Shown here: positions 58,841 through 64,000 of the stretch, in pieces
How the letters are laid out: every line of letters starts with the position of its first letter
Position numbering within the stretch: the stretch's first letter is position 1
Assembly: GCA_963556695.1 (NCBI GenBank)
Contig: CAUWAG010000006.1
Location: 2,170,001-2,234,000 of the forward strand
Direction of reading: 5' to 3'
DNA from: Anthostomella pinea
Lineage: Eukaryota; Ascomycota; Sordariomycetes; Xylariales; Xylariaceae
DNA length: 64,000 bases
The notes under the pieces: generated by a model
What the model saw: only the letters and a program-made list of their open reading frames with translations
Database searches by the model: none
Told to the model about the DNA's origin: nothing
Program-made: the position numbers and the translations under genes

Positions 58841-60562
58841 CTGATGATGTCCTGATGATGTTGCAATGCTGCTTGGTGGCAGGAGGAGTCTGGAGAAAGA
58901 TGTCAATGGTGTGCGCCGGCGAAGTGGTGGAAGGGATGATGGTGATTTGCGACGGAGGAAGAGGGTTGTGCGACTGGAGTGGGAGGGAATGGGGAGGAGG
59001 AGGAAGGAGATGCAGGTACGGCGGGTGGCGGGTGTTGGCGCGGCGTGCGAGTGTGTGTGTGCGTGTGCACGTGGTCACGAGGTCGGGCACCACCCCATAA
59101 TCACGGCCACACATTGCGGCAAGTAGGACGGGGGGACTTACCTGTATTCGCAGGCGCCGTGGTGAGAAACCGGCGGGAAGGCGATGGGTTGAAGCGGGAT
59201 GCAGATGGAGATGGGAGTGGGAGGGAGTTGTGCGGGAGGGGAAAGGGAAGGAGAGATGGAAGTGTGACAGTGTTTTTTTGTGGGGAGGAAAGGTGGAAGG
59301 TGCTGTGGGTGGCACTTGTGTTGTGTGGAAGGCACGGTGCAAGTGGCAGATGACCTCGTTCCTGCCAGTTGGGAATGGAAAAGGAAAACGTACCTTGATA
59401 TGTATCAGGAACGCAAAGCTTTGCGTTGGAGAGGAGGTTCTATCTGGAAAGGCGTTCTTGTGCGGAAAACCAGAGAGAACAGTGATCGTGGTTGTTTTCC
59501 GAAGGAGGAGAGTGGAAGGAAAGGGGAGGCGGCGACCCAATTTATACCTGGAAAACAGAGCCCTCCAAATTGGCCGTGCACACATGCAGGCAGTCAGCTG
59601 CCAGCAATAACCCACCCTAGCAACGCACACAATTGCAATGTGCCCAGCATTAATTGGCATCTAATTGCAGTAATTAGGTACCATCTGCGTGCCTGACCAA
59701 GTGTGCTTAGGTATCGTCTATTGCCTCTATCCCGTATAGTACCAGGAGTACCTAAGTAGTTTCAGGGTCCTTGGATCAGGACCAAGCCCTGATACTGAAC
59801 GCAGCAGCAGCTGGCCCTCTATGTGTGTTCCCTACGTGCCAGTACATATCTAGATAGTGAGGCATAGTATCACCCTCTGAAGCCCGCTTGCTCGCCACGC
59901 TGGAGGGGCAGAAGGTACATGTACATGAAGCGCTGTTCCTGCGTATCCCACGATGGTCACAAGGCGGCTGTGATTCTTACCTCGCGTGGTGTTACAGCCA
60001 CAAGCTTACACCCTATGTTCATAGAGCCCAGTAATGGACAAGAAGACCAGTATTCATGTTTTCTGCGATGAGAGTCTAATGGAGATGCCCCCCTATCTGT
60101 CTTGCGTGTTGCGACGACCGAAAATGTGTACATTACGAGCCCGAGGACGTGAAGCCTACGCCTGGGATACAGGAGAATAGAATGTGTTGGCAGGAATCCA
60201 TGCCTTCACTCATACAGCTCCCGAGCTCGTCCATCCCATCGTTGACTTGCTGGCATCAGATAGTGATGGTGTCCCAGACAGCTAGATGATGCTGTATTCT
60301 ACTCTCTCGTATGATATTCAGCCCACACTGGCCTCTGTATAGCCTAACCCCATGGTAGAACCTCGCAGAGCACAGTAGGGAACCTGGGAGGAGTTGTTGA
60401 GTACGAGGAAGCGCTCTTGTTTGTTGGCGGCGAGACGGAGACGAGAAAGAAGGTAAACATGATATTTGTCGGTCGGACAGGCTGCTAGTATCACGAAGTC
60501 GGAAAGGCAGGGGGCCCGAACGTAAAGAGGCCGGCGATGTAGCTGTTTGGATCGATCGGAGG

Positions 60563-60616
60563 GGATAGGAGATCGTCGAGAGGATAGGAGGTTGTCGAGA
60601 GGGTAGGAGGTCGTCG
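60563..60616. repeat. 19-bp tandem repeat, 2.8 copies
   Basis: Unit GGATAGGAGATCGTCGAGA with one to three changes per copy. It is non-coding. Confidence 0.85.
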
Positions 60617-61410
60617 CTTGCTTCGCGTCCTGGGTATTCGGTAGGATCAGGTAGGTATTGAGCGCTCAGCGGGGAATGAAGAGCCGGATATCTTTCTGGA
60701 AAATCACAATGTCAGCGAAATACTCTGCGGATGTCAAGGGCGCAAGAAATACTCTAGGAAGATCCAATGATGCCGCTCTCTGTACCTGTTGATGATAGAC
60801 GAGATGGTCTACGGACAAGCATGGCCAAGGTACAACCATCAAGAAGCCTCCTACCTGTAGCCTTACAAGAGAAATTACCACCTTTGCTGATAGTTGGATT
60901 GACATATTGGCCTTCTGGATCTCGTAGTGTTGGCCAATGTAATACTCCAGGTGCGGAGCTCCCGGCATGGTGGTCGGGGGGTTCGGGAGCATAGTCGCTC
61001 GATGGGGTAATAATTCCGGCTGCGGACGGGGCCCACTCCGGGGCTCGTCCGGGCTCGTCCGGACATGCCGGCACCGTCATCAAGTTCATCGGTTGCCGCC
61101 TTCGGGGAATGTGCTTTCAGGATGAGCACTAGAGACACCCGTGGACAGTAACTGGAATGTGCATAGCATGAAAATATAGCAGCAGAGACATCCAGTGGGC
61201 CTACCAATTACGAAATGTACTCCCTACCAGGCGTTTCTACAGTACATAAAGCTGGAGACGTAAAGCAGATTGCGTGTGACACCTGGAACTGTGATACCAT
61301 TGACGTGAATTTGGTCTTTCAATGTATTCGTAGGACTGAGCACGGTATTACGAGGCTGCCACCGGTCTGTCGACAGGCAATGCCACGTCGACGAGAAAGT
61401 TCTATACTCC

Positions 61411-61690
61411 CATCACCACCGAAACCTACGCGAATCAGGCTCATCGCATGCAAATCAGAAAATGCAGTAGAAACTGGTGATCAAATCTAGAATTAAATCG
61501 GGCAAGAATTGGATGAGTTAGGGCTGATTCGCCCTGGCCCAGTGCCGCGATGCAGACAAGGGCGTGCAGCACTCATGAGGACAATCACGCCGAGTTTCGC
61601 CCTCCATCGCCACCGAAACCTACGCTGATTGAGGGATACCGTTTGCGCATCAGAAGAAGCCATAGAAAACGAATATGAAGTCAAAAAATT
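61411..61690. repeat. Diverged direct duplication about 195 bp apart
   Basis: CACCGAAACCTACGC at about 61417-61435 and again at 61609-61625, each followed by a GATTGAGG/GAATCAGG-like stretch and a GCA(A/T)CAGAA...AGAAAC segment, indicating an old duplication. Confidence 0.5.
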
Positions 61691-62610
61691 GCGATGTCAC
61701 TGTCTTCATGAATGGGCTGCGAGTGTCGTGGGTGTGGAAATGCCGGATGTGGGCACGGCCTTTGGGGACCCGCTGCCCATGAACACAGGCCCCGACAAGG
61801 TTGCGAACCCGGCCGAATGCGAATCTCTCACTGAGTACTAGACAAATACCTGCCTCAAATAAAGCGTAGCTAACTCGATCATTGAGTCTATGAAGCAATA
61901 TGGCCTTGATTTACCTGAGGAATCTTAATTTCGATATGGTGGTTGTACTCCAGACCCCTGGCCTTGGCATCCTGTAGGGTTTCACTACAACTACAGGCCA
62001 GTGGACCAAGTCCCCAGTTCAGTTTCAGTTCTCCTGTTTTGAAATCCGAACATGGACTTGCTTCCAGTAGGAAGAAGGCCTCCTCCCCTGACGGTCGCCA
62101 AGCAGAAAAGCAGGTGGCATGTGTCCAGCAATGGTTATCGTGTCTACATGGGTAGGCCACATATTGACTGATTTGTTAGACAAAAATTCGCCTCCATCAT
62201 GCACCAAGGCCTCGAAACCACTCACAGTCGGCCTTGGGAACCCTTCAGAGATACAGGAACCGATCAGCAACCCGAGGGGCTTGTTGCCCCTATAGTCACC
62301 GAGACTCGTCCTGCACAAAGCCTCCAGCGCTTGGTATCTACACGAGAGTTCACTGTGGCATCAGGGCCGCCCATAGGTAAGTGTCGAAAGCCCGGAGGGA
62401 AGATGCCTTCGCGACGAGACAACCTCCTTGTGGGGAGATCAAGGGGATCGTTCGCGGTCCAGGGAGGGCTTCATTGGAGCAGAAAATCGACAACTAGGTT
62501 CTGCCAAATTATCCTGGAAGAGTTCGTTCCGCCGCTGACAGCCGGTCTACGCCTACAACTGCAGTTGCGTTCGCGACGAAGGCTACATCCCTCGAAGCAG
62601 CGAAGACCCA

Positions 62611-62702
62611 ACCCGAGCAGACCCGAGCAGACCCGAGCAGACCCGATCCGACACGACGACAACGACGATGACGACGACGACGAAGACGACGACGATGAAG
62701 AT
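62611..62702. repeat. ACCCGAGCAG decamer run followed by GAC/GAA triplets
   Basis: Three exact copies of ACCCGAGCAG plus a partial, then an imperfect (GAC)n(GAA)n tract. In one frame this yields an Asp-run, but the surrounding frame has no family support. Confidence 0.85.
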
Positions 62703-63633
62703 GTCTTACACTGGAAGGACGGCTTGCCTTGGAAAGACTGTCGAAGCTCTCAAGCTACTGTCCTTATGGGCTGTCATGCGTCGCGATTTGTTCTGGCTTA
62801 TGGACCGACCGGCTCGTGGCGACAGACCTCGGTGTTCATAGTAGCAACATATCATGATAAAAGGGGTTCAATACAGAAACTTCGAAGTCACAATCGTATG
62901 GATGTCAAGTGATGCGACAGTGCTAACCCGTCGTGATACAGTTTCAGCGTATACGGACCCTCAGCAGCAACCCAGACGAACCCAAACCCAAGCCCCTCGA
63001 ATCCAAAACCCTCCGTTCGCTTAGCCAACGCCGAGAAGCTTACGGAAGAGAGATCTGTACACAGTCCAAGGAGAAAGCGTCCGTCTCCATCAAAGAGATC
63101 TCCCGCCGTAAAGGCCGTGCCGCGGAACAAGCAAACCGTCGACGAGATAGAAGAAGACCACACCGTGAAGAAGACCACATTGAGAGCTGCAAGTTCGAGT
63201 GAGTTCACCTCGCCACGCGCTCGATTTCCAAAAGCGAGAAGCGTCCAACACAGAAGGACTAATCTATCCATCGAAGATCCAAACTCTATCCTGTTGCTGG
63301 TACGTCTGAAAGGTCTACCACGAGAATCTCCAACTCGAATATCCTCAGTGCTGGTTTCACCGAAGGGGCTGGCTTATGGAACCTGAGTACTCTCCGGAAT
63401 CTTATCTCCATTAGTGCTATACCACCTCTCTCTGTCACATCAACAGCAAACAGTCTTGAGAGTTGGCAATGGGCGCTCTATACAGAGCTCGGCTCAGTGT
63501 GAAATGGATGTGGGCGACGTTAGCAGAACAGAACGTCTCCCCTCGATATAGCATGCTTTCTATCTGGCTAACCACTGTGCAAGCGAGACAAAGCTAGGGT
63601 TGGTATAATGGTGAAGCATAGAGTTCCTTCACT

Positions 63634-63656
63634 TTGGTTGGTTGGTTGGTTGGTTG
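63634..63656. repeat. (TTGG)n microsatellite
   Basis: Five to six perfect TTGG units. Confidence 0.9.
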
Positions 63657-64000
63657 CAGTATTTACGGTCTGACCTAGGGGCCGCAGGGGCGATGTGACG
63701 TGAAAGCAGTCCACCCGTACATACATACAAGTGGCTTCTGAAGCCAATCCAAGCCTCCATAAGGGCGAGGGTACCGGTGCTACGCGTTCACTTCTTTTAG
63801 AACGTCGTGTCTGGTGTTTCGGGGCTCCGAAGACGAAACGTCCAATCTCCTCCGTCAATAGGCTACTAGCCCCTCCTATCGACGTGTTCGGCGTTGGGAC
63901 TCTCCCGTATCGTGGTTCGGGGCCATCGACGTCGGGTCTTCGCAAAAGCGACTGGTCGCTAAAGAGCGACGCGCGTCGTGATCCTCGTCGTCAGGTCCTG

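Larger units (their letters stand above)
58841..64000. other. Promoter of the RRM gene, then gene-poor repeat-containing end
   Basis: 58.8-59.6 kb is strongly purine-skewed on the plus strand (GGAGGAGGAAGG, TGTGTGTGTGCGTG) and is probably the RRM gene promoter and leader. From 59.7 kb to the end there are short open frames on both strands (60666-61207 minus, 61888-62318 minus, 62199-62912 plus, 62933-63386 plus) but none shows a conserved motif and they contradict each other. Either the DNA is non-coding or it holds remnants too decayed to read. Confidence 0.45.

Noticed and set aside
62199..62912. A 237-codon plus-strand open frame near the right end
   Set aside because: It runs through a decamer and GAC/GAA repeat, has no domain, and is no better than the overlapping minus-strand frames.

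Overview
The window is chromosomal DNA of a filamentous ascomycete (Pezizomycotina, most likely Sordariomycetes). Genes carry many short GT-AG introns (about 50-110 nt) with CTAAC-type branch sites. There are no operons. The tef1 gene has the long variable intron of filamentous fungi, and fungal-only or fungal-type genes are present (sls1, eos1, mba1, AzgA-type permease, PTH11-type receptor, HET and NACHT relics). I cannot name the species. Splice structures were read by eye and checked only by reading frame and resemblance to the family.

Layout. 0.4-11.3 kb is a dense housekeeping block: isd11 (Fe-S cluster assembly), a cysteine-rich MYND-like protein, SF3b subunit 5, nse3 of the Smc5/6 complex, mitochondrial sls1, and tef1. 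12.6-14.3 kb holds remains of a HET-domain (heterokaryon incompatibility) gene. 14.9-28.1 kb holds a telobox-Myb protein resembling Taz1/TRF, a Gdt1-family ion transporter, an L-rhamnose mutarotase, a disordered charged protein, a mitochondrial thioredoxin-fold protein and an MFS transporter. 30.2-37.2 kb holds elp6, ribosomal protein eL37, atg3 and an AzgA-type purine permease.

37.2-48.4 kb is a gene-poor accessory stretch. It contains a PTH11-like receptor interrupted by a stop codon and a decayed NACHT/NLR-type STAND gene. 48.4-58.0 kb is again gene-rich: eos1, mba1, a DUR3/DUR31-like symporter and a three-RRM RNA-binding protein with a long leader. 58-64 kb shows only low-complexity repeats and no recognisable gene.

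Functional links. Four products act in mitochondria (ISD11, Sls1, the thioredoxin-fold protein, Mba1), and Sls1 and Mba1 both serve mitochondrial gene expression at the inner membrane. Telobox-Myb and Nse3 concern telomeres and chromosome maintenance. Three broken genes (HET, NLR, PTH11 receptor) belong to self/non-self recognition or surface sensing classes, which turn over fast in fungi. I did not find a convincing new multi-gene system. The best leads are the decayed recognition genes, the stop codon separating the receptor core from an intact tail, a permease intron lacking a GT donor, and a telomere-repeat motif just upstream of the telobox-Myb gene.
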